64,000 nt of DNA from Trogon surrucura (taxonomy: Eukaryota; Chordata; Aves; Trogoniformes; Trogonidae). Positions 36,413 to 47,548 of the stretch are shown in pieces. Location: positions 105,350,622-105,414,621 of the forward strand of contig CM036618.1 of assembly GCA_020746105.1 (NCBI GenBank), written 5' to 3'. Every line of letters begins with the position of its first letter. The first letter of the stretch is position 1. The position numbers were made by a program, and so were the translations under genes. The notes below the pieces were generated by a model. It searched no databases, was not told the DNA's origin, and saw nothing but the letters and a program-made list of their open reading frames with translations.

Positions 36413-37055
36413 TTTTCCCTGCCTCCTTTTTACAGTCTTCAAACTGAACTTCTGCCAAAACTGCATTACTCTAAATATCTCCTTGCTCAAAAAGAAGATT
36501 AAAGTAGAAAACAATGACGGGACAAATGTCCATCACATTATAGATGCGCTGCTGAAAGCCACGCAGATACTTCAATGGTAAGTAACATATGTGAACAAAA
36601 CCAGAATATTCTACATTTAACTCGGGCTTGGTTACATTCTGTGCTATTACACGAGATAAATAGCTTGGGTTTCTTTCACTTCTCCTGTCAGGTGTTTGCG
36701 ACTTTGCTGGAGTACCTTGAGGGAAATGACAAGAATTTTGTTCTGTTTTCAGTTTCAGTGAACTTGTCCAACTCAAAACAACCTTGAACAGTGCCTAGCA
36801 TTTATTTCCCAAGAATAGACATAAAAGAGGATTCCCTTTTCAAGTATAATCCGCTCTGTAAATCCCTCAAGAGCCATTTGACTCAGCCAACATTATCCTC
36901 TGGCCTTCCATGGCCCAGAGTGCTGGCAGAGGCTCTGAAGCCAGACTGTGGCTGCGCTTTCAAGAGTGATCAGTGCTGTCATTTATAAATCCTGTGGTAG
37001 CTACGCCTTTGAGACCCAAGCATGGAGGAAAACCCCTCTGTGCAGAAATAAAAAA

Positions 37056-37105
37056 TAAAATAAAATAAAATAAAATAAAATAAAATAAAATAAAATAAAA
37101 TAAAA
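37056..37105. repeat. Perfect (TAAAA)10 microsatellite
   Basis: Ten uninterrupted TAAAA units follow an A-rich lead-in and precede AACCCC. Its purity suggests recent expansion or ongoing length change, so it is a good polymorphic marker. It does not follow any recognisable SINE body whose tail it could be. Confidence 0.95.
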
Positions 37106-37350
37106 AACCCCACTTGCCACAAAGACCTTACAAAGTAGAAGCTGCCTCCTCAGTCAAGCATCCTTGCTGGAGACAGCTTGGATTAGTCCCTATATTCCCA
37201 CACCTCCGTGTCTGGGTCAGTAGCACCATTCACTCTCCGTGGAAAGTTTTGCTTTGCCCTGAACCAAGAGTTAGTCCTGCCAAAAGAGGTATGATAAACG
37301 TCTGTTGCCTCCAAGCAAAATGTAGAAAACAGCTTCTTTTCTCTGACTTC

Positions 37351-37369
37351 TTGTTTGTTTGTTTGTTTT
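37351..37369. repeat. Short (TTTG)4 microsatellite
   Basis: Four TTTG units lie in a T-rich context. Minor simple repeat. Confidence 0.8.
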
Positions 37370-39339
37370 CTCATAGTGAAAGTCACTATTCTGCTGGGGA
37401 TGTTACAAGCTGGTCTGACACTGCAGTTTAAGCTATTTCTAAGATACTATCCTAATCCAGTTTGGAGCACCACCGAAAACCAGAGGCACGTAGATGTGTC
37501 TAACTTTTCCGAATGAAGCCGTGCAAGCCACCAGAGTCTTCGTATCAGCTTCCTTCTGGCTCCAGTTGAACTGCCTGTTCACATCACCAGGAGGAAGAAG
37601 AGGCAGCAAAACAGAGTGAGAGGAACCCCATTGCTGGTTGTCCTGTCCCCACCCCCTGCTGCCCCCAACACCAGAGCGACACTACCAGCTCCTTTCATCC
37701 TTTCTGGGATCACGGGGCAGTGACATGGGTGCTCTTCTCTGTGTCCTTCCTCTGTTTCCATATTCATCCATTTCTGATCCCGTGACTCCCCATGAGCCCT
37801 TGTCTTTTGTATTTATTGTGCTCCACAGTCTGCTGTTTGTCTTCACGTTTGTCTTTCCTACGACTCTTTGTCTTCCTGGGAGGGCCAAAAGGTCTTGCTA
37901 GGGTTGAACTAGTGCCTGGTCCTAAAAGAATTACAAAAGAAGTAACTGATTTTTCAGTTTCTGATTTTTCTGTCAGAGCTGGTCACTATCAGCTAAGCAA
38001 ATGATAGCTGAAAAAGGGGAAAGTATTTCCTCCTCATTCCTTCCCTTGCTGTGTGTGAAAACAGAAAAGACTTATGCTTTAATAGGGATGGTAGATGAGT
38101 GACTGGAGACATTTTCAAAACTTTGCCTTGATTTTTGTTTTCACAATGCAAACAATTTCAGAAACATTTTTAACCCATGAACTCATAGTCTGAAATTCAT
38201 CTGAGGAAGAGTTCTAAGTTTTTAGTATCACTCTTTCCCATTCTTCCAATAAAACAGCCACACCCCCACTCCCAGAAACAAACCCTGAATGAGCAACTGC
38301 TGCAAAGGGAAGAAGAATATAAAAGGTGCTTAAATAAGAACCTTGACCATTTCAAAAAATATATGGTCTGGACAAAGAAGCATTCCCTTTGAGGTGGAAA
38401 TGTACAGGTCACCAGCTAGGAAGCAGTAAAACACAGATGGGACTTTTTTAGTCCAGTTACAAATGGACATTTGGTATTCTTCAAACATGTATTTGTGCTA
38501 AAGAGCTGCCGTTGAAAGATGCACCAAGGTTGCTAACATCTGTTGTTTCCGTAATTGTCCCATTCTGCAGAAATTAAGTTTCTTCAAGTTAGTCTGAATC
38601 AGTTCTACTATTCTTTTTCAAAATGTGTACTTATGTGAATTTATCTGAAACCTCAGTGAGGGAATGTTCCCAGTATTGCAAGGGAATAATAAAGCAGGAC
38701 CATAAGGTTATATATATAGTGAATTATGCTACTGCTAGCCACAATATCATGACACCACTTGCCATATGCCACAATAGGTGTTCATGATAAATTTAGCACT
38801 AAAGCAATGGGTTTCATCACTGAAAAAAATTATCATTCTTCTCATTTGTGAAATATTTTCAATAAATTCCTTTCCTTTCATATCCGCCTTTCATCCAGGC
38901 TATCCCTAAGTTGCTATTTCTCCTATGTGTTTTATGACTCCATTGTATTGTTGTTATGTTATTGTGTCCCTCTCCTTTTGCTCACCTCACACACTTAAAA
39001 AACAGTAGAGTCCAATTAAACTTGAAGGTCTGGCCAATTTTAAGAGAGAATAACTTGAACAATGTTCTCAAAAGAAGTTTCCTAGCACATGGTGTTACAA
39101 GGGCTTTTGTCTCTAAGATTTAATGTTTTTTAGAGATTGAACGCACAGTTTTTTTGTTCTTTGTTGTTCAATGTTTATTTGTAGGATCATTACAGAGAGA
39201 TCTCAGCCAGGATTAGAGAACCGCTGTGCTACCCATTGGCTAATGGTCAGAAATTAAGACCAACTCCAAGTCATTGTTACATGGAAGCCTGGAAGCACTG
39301 TTTATTCCCCTTGCAAGTATGGAAAAAAGTAGCTAGCTC

Positions 39340-39452
39340 ACCTGAGAGAGATCTGACTTGCTCTAGGCATTGAGAAGCATACCCATGGTCATGAAGGAAG
39401 TCTGAGGCAGAGATAGGACTGAATCCAGTTTGCCTGAGCTCCAAGCCCTTTA
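39340..39452 (-). mobile_element. MIR-like SINE fragment, minus strand
   Basis: Read on the plus strand it has the order of a reversed MIR/CORE-SINE: GAGAGAGATCTGACTTGCTC, a CCCATGGTCATGAAGGAAG segment, TCTGAGGCAGAGATAGGACT, GAATCCAGTTTGCCTGAGCT and CCAAGCCC. These correspond to the promoter-proximal and CORE blocks. The tail half is missing. Divergence is large, as expected for an element family that amplified early in amniote history. Confidence 0.65.
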
Positions 39453-41117
39453 AGAAACCTGCAAAGGATCTTTTATGCACTTGTACCAGTTAATGAGCTT
39501 CTGTCAGTGTGACACTGCATTGGAACTGTTCATATCTAAGGTTAATTGCTGAAAAACTAAATGCAGATGTAACAAGAAAATGAGACGATCCTGTACTATT
39601 GGAAAATAGAATTAGATTTGCCCTTGTTTTAAAATTACTCACCTAGAAGTGAGAGGATAGTGGTGTGGAGGAGCAGAAAATGAAGGAAATCAGCACACTG
39701 CAGTCAAAGCTGTCCAGAAAAAAAGTGGTATCTTTTGTTTCTGGAGAAAATTGACTTTAGTTTTGTAACAGGCAGATGAAAAGGGTGATGATAATAAGTA
39801 AATATTTAAGGAACAAACGAAATGCCAAGGAGCATTTCTATGTGTAAGAAGATGTCAGTATCACAAAACAAATCATCCATTTGACAAAACTTTCAGGATA
39901 TGACAAAATCAACACTTTATAAGAACCTAATTCACCATTTAACAATCATACAAGACATTCTCCTTTCAAACAGGACAGCAGCGTGTACTTTTCTCTGATA
40001 TATGTTAATTTCATTGATGGGTTGAAAAACCCCACAGGGCTCTTCTCTGATGGACACCCTGGGAAAATATACCTCTTCTCTATCGTTCCACTGATGCCAG
40101 AGATAACAAAGGAATTGTGCACTCTGCTTCTATGTACATGCCTAGCATGCTATTTTAGACTGTTTACCAGAATCTCCTTAAATGCAGTTGAGCTCATTCA
40201 AGGGAGGCCTTGAGTTCCTAGGCTTTGATGTCAGTGTGCAAGCACCGAGGACTCTGCGCTGGCCCGTGAGTCATTTTCATGCTGTACTCTCTCACAGCAT
40301 ACTCTGGCCTGCCACTGAGCTGTAGGAGCGGTCTCTACTGTTATCAGACTTTTCCAAGAATGTGGATGCAGTAATTGCTCCACTCTTCAAGCCTCTTGTG
40401 GTTTCTGCAAATGACATTCTTTCAAACTGCAGCCAGAACGAATTAACCCAGAGATAAAGAACTCACAATTTAAACAAATTAACAATACTACTACTAAAAA
40501 AAAAACCCTTAATTTTCTTCGGTAGCAGAAGATGCTGAAAATATTCAAGTATTGCCGACCGACTGTATTTTTTAGTGAGAAAATCATCTAGTGGGAGGTT
40601 TATATAACCTGTAGAAGCTAAATGTCCCAGCTCTGTGTATGCTCAGACATGAAGGTAGGAGCATGATTACAGCTGGTCCTGGACAACAGGCTGACTGTGA
40701 GAGAGGAGCAAGGCAAGACTAGTGGAGCTCCTTAGACCTCCAAGCGGGGCACAGCTGCTGACCCCACACCCCCTACAAGTTGTACACTGGGACTGGGCAC
40801 AGCCTGATCCCCTTCAGAGGAAGCAAATACTGAGCTCAGGGCTTACATGGGCAGCCGAGGCAAAACCTATAGCTTTCTAGTTGTGAAAGGCAGAATGTGA
40901 GCATTTTGCCCAAAGACATGTTTTCTCTGGCCCTCCTGTGCCACCCTCTGCAGTACAGGGCTGCAAAGTTCTTTTTCTGCAGTAAATTCCAGCATCTCTT
41001 ACATGTTTACATTGGGGAATGCAGGAAAAGTGAGCGTATGTTTTAAATGAAATGTAAGTACTGTCAGAAGCTACTGGGAAAAATGGAGCTACCACCCAGC
41101 TAGATCTGTGGGTAAGT

Positions 41118-41144
41118 TGTTTTTTTTTTTCATATATATATATA
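41118..41144. repeat. T run followed by (AT)n
   Basis: A run of about 13 T is followed by CATATATATATATA. Simple low-complexity DNA. Confidence 0.85.
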
Positions 41145-41639
41145 ATTCAATAGAAAAATGAGACAGCAACTCACACATGCTACATCCATCATACTTCAAA
41201 GAAGAGTGCATATAAAAACATATTTGTGGTGTTGTTCGGCACGCTGAACAAACTTCATGCAACAACCTGTATCTTCCATCTGTGTGTAATTTCCAGTGGC
41301 TCCACTAACAACTTGCTGCATGAAAACCATCAACATTAATAGGAGTTTTTATCAGCCGTACTTGTCAGAAAACGTTCCCCTACCCTCCTGTGCCATGCAC
41401 CATCTCATAAAAGTACACAGGGCATTTTATTGCAAATGCTCTGGATTTTCAGCCAGAAGCTGGAATTTACCATGGAAAGCAAACAATTCATGAGAAGAAA
41501 AAGTTTAACTTAAAACCTGATTTTCCTTCCAAAACAGATTATACAGCAGCGTTTCAGCCATCTGTGCCTGGAATACTGCTCACACAGAGATACACACAGT
41601 GGCACTAAAACAGCACATGGACTTAGAGGTTCTGCAAGC

Positions 41640-41700
41640 TCTGAGCTCACAGAACAATCTCATTTTATAATGGGATAATACCACCACTTTCAGAAGCGTG
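41640..41700 (+). mobile_element. Possible MIR-like fragment
   Basis: TCTCATTTTATAATGGGATA followed by ATACCACC resembles the conserved MIR segment after the CORE. The flanking similarity is weak, so this is a low-confidence call. Confidence 0.3.
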
Positions 41701-42377
41701 AAGAAAAAGGTGTGGTTCATGGTACAGTTAAACAAATGAGAGATCATGGGATGTCCTAAGCATAGCTTGTCCACTGAAAATCTCCCAGCTAGAGAAGCCT
41801 TTGCTAAGACTAAGGTAAGCCTGCTTGTGTGGAGCTCCATGTTTCCACAGCTAGTCTGATGGTGTCCAAGCAAGCCCATTATGTGTGTCTCTTTATACAA
41901 CACCACAGTCATTTCAGATACCTGAGGATCTCGATATCCTTTCGTGGGTATTGTGTGGTGTGTTGCAGACACAATTGCTCCTGGGAAATGTCATCGACCT
42001 CTTCAGAGAAGCTCCCACTTTCCAGAATCAGGGATGAGAGCGCTGTAAGGACAGAAATCTCATATCTTCTACAGGGGCACCTGAAACAAATCTGAAGTTT
42101 TATTTTATTTTTTTTTCCTAGTTGTTGAATGAAGCAATGAAGAACAACGGGTCTGCGCTTCCCTTCATAACTGACCACCTTGACATGGCCTAACCTTAAG
42201 AGACTTAACTGACTCTCCTGAAACTGAAAAATATTGAAACTTTGGGTAAAATCCCTGCTTTGGTAAGTTAATGATAAAAATGTTAACTGGCTTAATTAGA
42301 ACCATGAGTTCACTCTTTTGTGCCTTGTAGCTGTGCACATGAGGTGCCTCATCTCTTACGACACATTTCTGTATTGA

Positions 42378-42444
42378 GGGCTTGATCCAGAGCACACTCG
42401 AATGAAGCTGAGTCTTTCCATTAACTCCAGAAAACTTCAGGCCC
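42378..42444. repeat. Short old repeat with inverted GGGCTTGA/TTCAGGCCC ends
   Basis: The element starts GGGCTTGATCC and ends TTCAGGCCC, an imperfect terminal inverted repeat, with an internal AATGAAGCTGAGTCTTTCC segment. Similar GGCCTGATCC or GAAGTCA-type blocks recur in the window at 31,102-31,154, 31,616-31,662, 44,499-44,550 and 62,975-63,050. I do not know the family name. Confidence 0.4.
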
Positions 42445-44498
42445 ACAACGCCAACACAAATTTCCTGTAGGATTTTGGAACAACTCCTAACCGAATGCTT
42501 GCGGTTCCTTCCTTGTTTTCATCCCGCATGTATCTGCAACATAGCAATTAAATCAGCAAAACTGTGGGACGTTTCTGTTGGGTTTTGTTTTTTTGGTTTT
42601 TCTTTCACTTTCTCCTTCTCCAAATGAAAGACCCAAGACTGATTGCCCGGGGGTTTGGCCACTGTGTGGTGAGAATGTTTTATTTCCAGTAATGATACTT
42701 GTAGTCACATATGCATCCGGGGAGGAGATGAGACCCCTGTTGTGCCTAGGGGAAGAGATGAAAGAAGACTCCTGTAAATATATCTTGCCCCTTGTTGCAT
42801 GTCTAAGAGGGTTCCATATAAATAGCACCGTAACTTTTGCACTTGATGGCACTTGAGCACATTATAAGCAGCAACAGGTGGGAGGCATGTTTGAACAATT
42901 GAGCGGGTTGTAATAACCGTGGTTAGTAGGTCTATTATGTTTCTAATGCAAATTCCACATGCATATTTGGTTATTTCAAACAGGTTGGGCTTTCTGACTG
43001 GATTAGGGGGCTGTTAGACAGGCTAGACAATGCAAGTCTATGGTCTCAGAAAGAGCGAGTAAGATGGATTTTGCTCAAGGAATTTCAGGGAGAAGCAAGG
43101 TAGAAGAAGGGCCAGCCACAAAGCCATTTTGTTCAGCTGAGTGATGATGGGCAGCTAAAACGTTCACACTTTGTATTTCACACAGGGTTAATGCTACTCT
43201 GAATAGCTATTTCCCCCCAGGATTGCATAGTACTGCAGAATGTAAAAGGAAAACTAAGTTTAGCACTAGGATATACAAGGGAAAAAATGCAGATAGGTTT
43301 TTGGCACTGGGCTGTGTGTGAAATTCAAGCCAAGAGCGCTTTGCATTTTCTAAAGATATTTGGAAGTGAATCGAAATTACAGAAATGCCTACCTCTGGGA
43401 ACCGGAGAACGGGGCATAGGAATCTGGAGAACTGGAAAAAAAAATGAAAATGCACAGCCAAAAACTTCATGTGGCTCAACACTTGATGGTATAATGTGCT
43501 CAGCAGGACAGGAATCACAGTCCCTGCACCACAGACCTCAGTCAGGGAGGAAGAGTGTTCTCTGTGGTGCCTATTCATGAAAATCAAGAAGGCAATGAAG
43601 GGAAGTGTTACTGCTTTTTGAGATTAACAGTAATTCATTAATTGCAGTGTTTGATTTCTGAACTCAAAATGTATTTTAAAGAATGACCTCATGAACCAGA
43701 GTCTGTAACTTTCTCATTCCTTCAATCTCAGTCGGCAGACACGACGTCACGCTTAAATTGAAATTCAGTATTCTGGAAGATCTGCACGGAGGAAAGTAAA
43801 TGACATCTTGTTAGAGTACTGATCTTAATTATCCCCAAAAGCTCAGCTCTGGTGAACTATACAGACCCAGATTTTAAAGGGGCACAGAGAAACACATTGC
43901 CCCTTATGCTCTTTGCCCTTGAACTAAACTGATGCTAATATGTGCTTCATTTTTGCTCTGAACATCTCAAAATGCCCCAACTGGAATTTGTGGTTAGTTT
44001 CCAAGCAAATAGAACAGGTCAAAAAACAACACTGAAAACATAGGAAAATCTCAATGATGTTTTTATTTTTCAAGATTTAAAACAGACTTATCTGATTGAT
44101 TAAGTGTAACTTCAGGTGGTATTTTATGGCCTTTCCCCCAAAACAATGAGATTATTATGTTTATTCTTCAGTTATCCAAAGCAAGTTTTTTGTAATTCAG
44201 CCTTTTTTTTTTCTTACAATATAGAATTTTATTTTACTTAGAAAACAATGCTTTATTTAAAACCTAAAATAAAATAGGCTATTATTATTTCTATAGCTCT
44301 GTCAATTTAGAAGACATTTTGAAAGAAGAAAATCCCCCAAAATGATAGAGAATCAATCACTTTTGTGGTGGATTTCAAGAGAGGCAGTTCTTTAAATGTA
44401 AATGTTTATACCTGAATACTTTCTGCCTGGCTTTTCTCCTGGGTGAGTAGTAGTTCATTTCGTAGACTTTGGCTATACAAGCTTCAAAGCTACGCAGT

Positions 44499-44550
44499 CG
44501 AAGCCAGTGGGAGTCTTGGTACTGACTTAGTGGGAGTAGGATTAAGCTCT
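44499..44550 (+). repeat. Short old repeat, same family as 31.1 kb piece
   Basis: CGAAGCCAGTGGGAGTCTTG followed by AGTGGGAGTAGGATTAAGCT aligns with the reverse complement of 31,102-31,154, which reads TGAAGCCACTGGAAAATTGT then GTTGAGGATCAGGCCC. The two copies are in opposite orientation. Family unknown to me, and too short to classify further. Confidence 0.45.
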
Positions 44551-45529
44551 CAGACATCATATTGATGGCTATCTTGGAAATAAACTGTCAGTATAAACTC
44601 GCCAGAGGTAAGGCAGTGGTTTGGTCTCATATGTACATGTATGTGAACCATATCTCGTCTTTGGTCATTCTCAATCATGTTCCTGCAGAGTACCTTTCAT
44701 CAAGAGTCTATTCCAGGGACACTTTTCTTAAGAGTACTAGAAAAATTCCGGTGTACTATTTTCTTCTTTGAATTTTTGTTCAAGAAAGAGAATATTTGCT
44801 GTTTTTTTTCATATCCATGAAAATTTTAGATGTAAATTGGCCTCTAACCAAGAGCAGTTCCTTCTATTAATTTAAAGAAACATAGGTATTAGATTTGAGT
44901 GACACGGTTTCTGAAAGTGAAGTTCTCTTAACGTGAACAACACCTCTAAAGGCAATATAAATTTCTACAACTCGCCCTACTTACTTTCCTTCATGCCTCC
45001 CTCTTGTAGAGAGACTAAATTTAAGGATAAGGGGGAAATTCCAGTTTCTTTTTTACTTAAATCTTGGCTTTTGAGGAGTCTTAAGTCAGAAAATTCTTAA
45101 AATGGCTCTTACCTGTCTAAATCACTTATGCCTTACAAGACTAAGCAGAATAATGCCTAAATACCTTTAGGAATCTAGAACTTAGTCAAGATATGTGTGA
45201 GCACCAACTGTGATGGTGGGCTTTGATGTGAAGGCTAGTGCCTTGAGAACTGGACTGAGATCACTAAGCAATGTCAGACACATACTCCATAGAAAAGGGA
45301 TTGGTCTCATACGATCAACTATTTTACTCAAACCATTTATATGACAGTATAATTTAAAAAGTATCAGATCTGGCTAAATCCAAAGTGGAGAGATTTACAA
45401 AGCATTATTTGTCATCTGTACCCTGCAGTTCTATCTCCACTACAATTTAGAGTAAAACTACTTTGAACTGTTGAAATAAATTCGATGGGATTAGTGAAGT
45501 TACGGTCCAATCTTGATTTCACTAAGGAT
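44551..45529. other. Non-coding stretch, nothing recognised
   Basis: AT-rich single-copy DNA without recognisable exon or repeat. Confidence 0.5.
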
Positions 45530-45770
45530 GTGAGACAATGGGTTCAAGTTGCCAAACAAGAAATTCTGGCTCAATATAAGGAAAAAAATGGAGTTATATC
45601 CAAGCACTGGAACAGGTTGTCCAGAGAGGTGGTAACATCTCTGTCTTTGTAGATACTCAAAGCTGGCTGAGCAAGGCAGGCTGCCTGCTCCTGCTGCACC
45701 TGGTCCAAACAGGAGGTTGAGCTAGAAGCCCTGAAGACCCTTGTCCACCTCAGGGATTCTGCAGCTTGAA
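45530..45770 (+). mobile_element. Old CR1 LINE 3' end, eroded
   Basis: CR1 blocks occur in order: AATGGGTTCAAGTTGCC, AAGAAATTCTGGCTCAATAT, AGCACTGGAACAGGTTGTCC, AGAGAGGTGGTAACATCTCT, GATACTCAAAGCTGGCTGAG, CTGCTGCACCTGGTCCAAAC and a diverged 3' end (CTTGTCCACCTCAGGGATTC). The terminal octamer survives only as GATTCTGCAG, and many indels break the frame. It is of the same orientation class as the copy at 7.8 kb but more decayed. Confidence 0.8.
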
Positions 45771-47520
45771 GTCCTTCTCCCCATCAGTAGTGTAAGGTGA
45801 GAAATGGGATGTGCATGTGTCATGTAAAATGTTTAAGAGAACCCAATGCTTCCATATCACACAGCTTTTTGTGCTCAAAAAGACATGCTTTGTATTTTCA
45901 CTAACAATAAACTTTGATAGCTCTCCTTTAGTTTCTAGCTGGCTAAGGGTTAAAGCTGAGCAGTTCTCAAGAGTCCAGAGCTGGGATTGTAGGGGGTTCT
46001 GTCTGCTTTTTGTCTCTGAGAACTGCTCCTCTTGCTTTCCCCTGCCATGACTCTTTGCCTCCTCTGCATCTGAGTACATTAGATACGGGGTGTGGGGGAT
46101 TTACAGTGCTGCTGGCAGTACCAGACAGAGAATATCTTTGTAACCATATCCCTGTCTTCCAGCAAAGAAAATCTTTGATGGAGATCTTTACACACTAATG
46201 TACATGTAAGAACATAACCCCTCAATGCACGCCTTTCATTAGCGTTACTGATAGTTACGCACGTGCTGTGAGGAGAATGATGAAGCCTATGTATGACGTG
46301 TGTGTGTCTCTGTATGCCAAGGCAGATCCTTCCTTGCTATAAATCTGTGTAGCTTAAATGTTGCTTCATCATGCCATAGACATTTACATCAGCTAAGGAG
46401 AATCTGACCCATGGCATTCTCAACTGTATATACTTCTGAAGTAATAATATCCATAGGTCATCAAAACCTATCCGTGGCTCACTGGCTCCTGCTACCTCAG
46501 AGCTGAACCCAGTGGTCAAAAGTCAACATTTAAGGGCATGCGTCCTCAGAGAATTATTTCTGAATGACAAACTCGAGCATTAAAGTCGTGAAATTTATCT
46601 GTACTGCATCTCAGTAACTAGAAATGCACTGAGCTCTTTGAATATTTGGCTAAGCACACCAGACAGATGGTTCCCTGGTGGGCAGAGCAGTGAGAAACGT
46701 TTTGAAAGATTTGCACAACATCATATTACATGACATCATGTTGCCTCTTTCAGGAGAACCATAAAAAGAGGGTCTGAACCTTGCAGAAGCTATCTGTTCC
46801 AGGCACTTGGAGATTGCCTGGGAAATGAGTGCATAGACTTTGTCTACAGCATTGAAGCAGAAACGGGCTGGACGTGAGCAGATGGCAAACAGAAGGAAAT
46901 CCAAATACAGTTTCTTTAAGACACGTCTCTATTATTTTTCTGATTGACTTTCAAAAAATTACCTGTTAACAAAGCTGGGAAAACATCAGTTTCCAGTGCA
47001 CAGCCTAGCAGAGAAAAGATAAAACGTCAGGATTTTCAGAGGAGATATTTTTTATTTATTAATAGCATATTGAAGAAAAAATATAATGCTTTTAGTTGAA
47101 ATGTGTTCCTAAACATTCCTGCAAGATCCCAGCCTACAGTAGTTCTCTCAGAATTATATTCAGCAGTTGACTACTAAAGAAATGTTCTATTATTAACTAA
47201 CATGTAATTAGTTCATTAAAAAATACCTCAGCTGAATACTGTGTAACATAATACAGCCTACTACCAGAGTGAGGAGACTTCAGGCTCAGCACAAATGGAA
47301 GTGAAATTACAGTGCAAAGAAGTGGAAAGGGGACAGTGCCAGCTGGCAGGGTACTAAGTGTTTCAAATTACTGTATGTTTATGACCTGTGTTCTTAAACA
47401 AAATTAATTACATTATGCTATTTGAGAATCTTGGAATGCAGGGGCTGCATGCCAATCTTATCTGAACCACACATCTTAAGTTTAATTAAGATGTTTTAAA
47501 TTTCTCCAGGTATTCCTCTT

Positions 47521-47548
47521 ATACACACATATATACACATGTGTGTGT
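47521..47548. repeat. Alternating purine-pyrimidine tract
   Basis: TACACACATATATACACATG then TGTGTG is nearly all alternating purine/pyrimidine and partly self-complementary, so it could adopt Z-form or cruciform structure. Short simple repeat. Confidence 0.7.

Larger units (their letters stand above)
33761..39339. other. Non-coding stretch, microsatellites only
   Basis: No exon or named transposon recognised. It contains an A/C-rich low-complexity tract (36,345-36,412), the TAAAA microsatellite (37,056-37,105) and a short TTTG repeat (37,351-37,369). Several overlapping open frames near 37,580-38,000 lie on both strands in moderately GC-rich DNA and show no domain. Confidence 0.55.
39453..44498. 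other. Non-coding stretch, nothing coding recognised
   Basis: No exon is recognised. It holds a possible MIR-like piece (41,640-41,700), a T run plus AT dinucleotides (41,118-41,144) and a short old repeat with inverted ends (42,378-42,444). The 130-codon minus-strand open frame at 41,580-41,972 is the longest here. Part of it overlaps the MIR-like piece and it has no domain I recognise. Confidence 0.5.

Noticed and set aside
36258..36514. Open frames with an apparent hydrophobic membrane segment
   Set aside because: The Leu/Phe/Val/Cys run is encoded by the complement of the A/C-rich low-complexity tract.
41580..41972. 130-codon minus-strand open frame
   Set aside because: Part overlaps a possible MIR-like fragment; no recognisable domain and no splice context.
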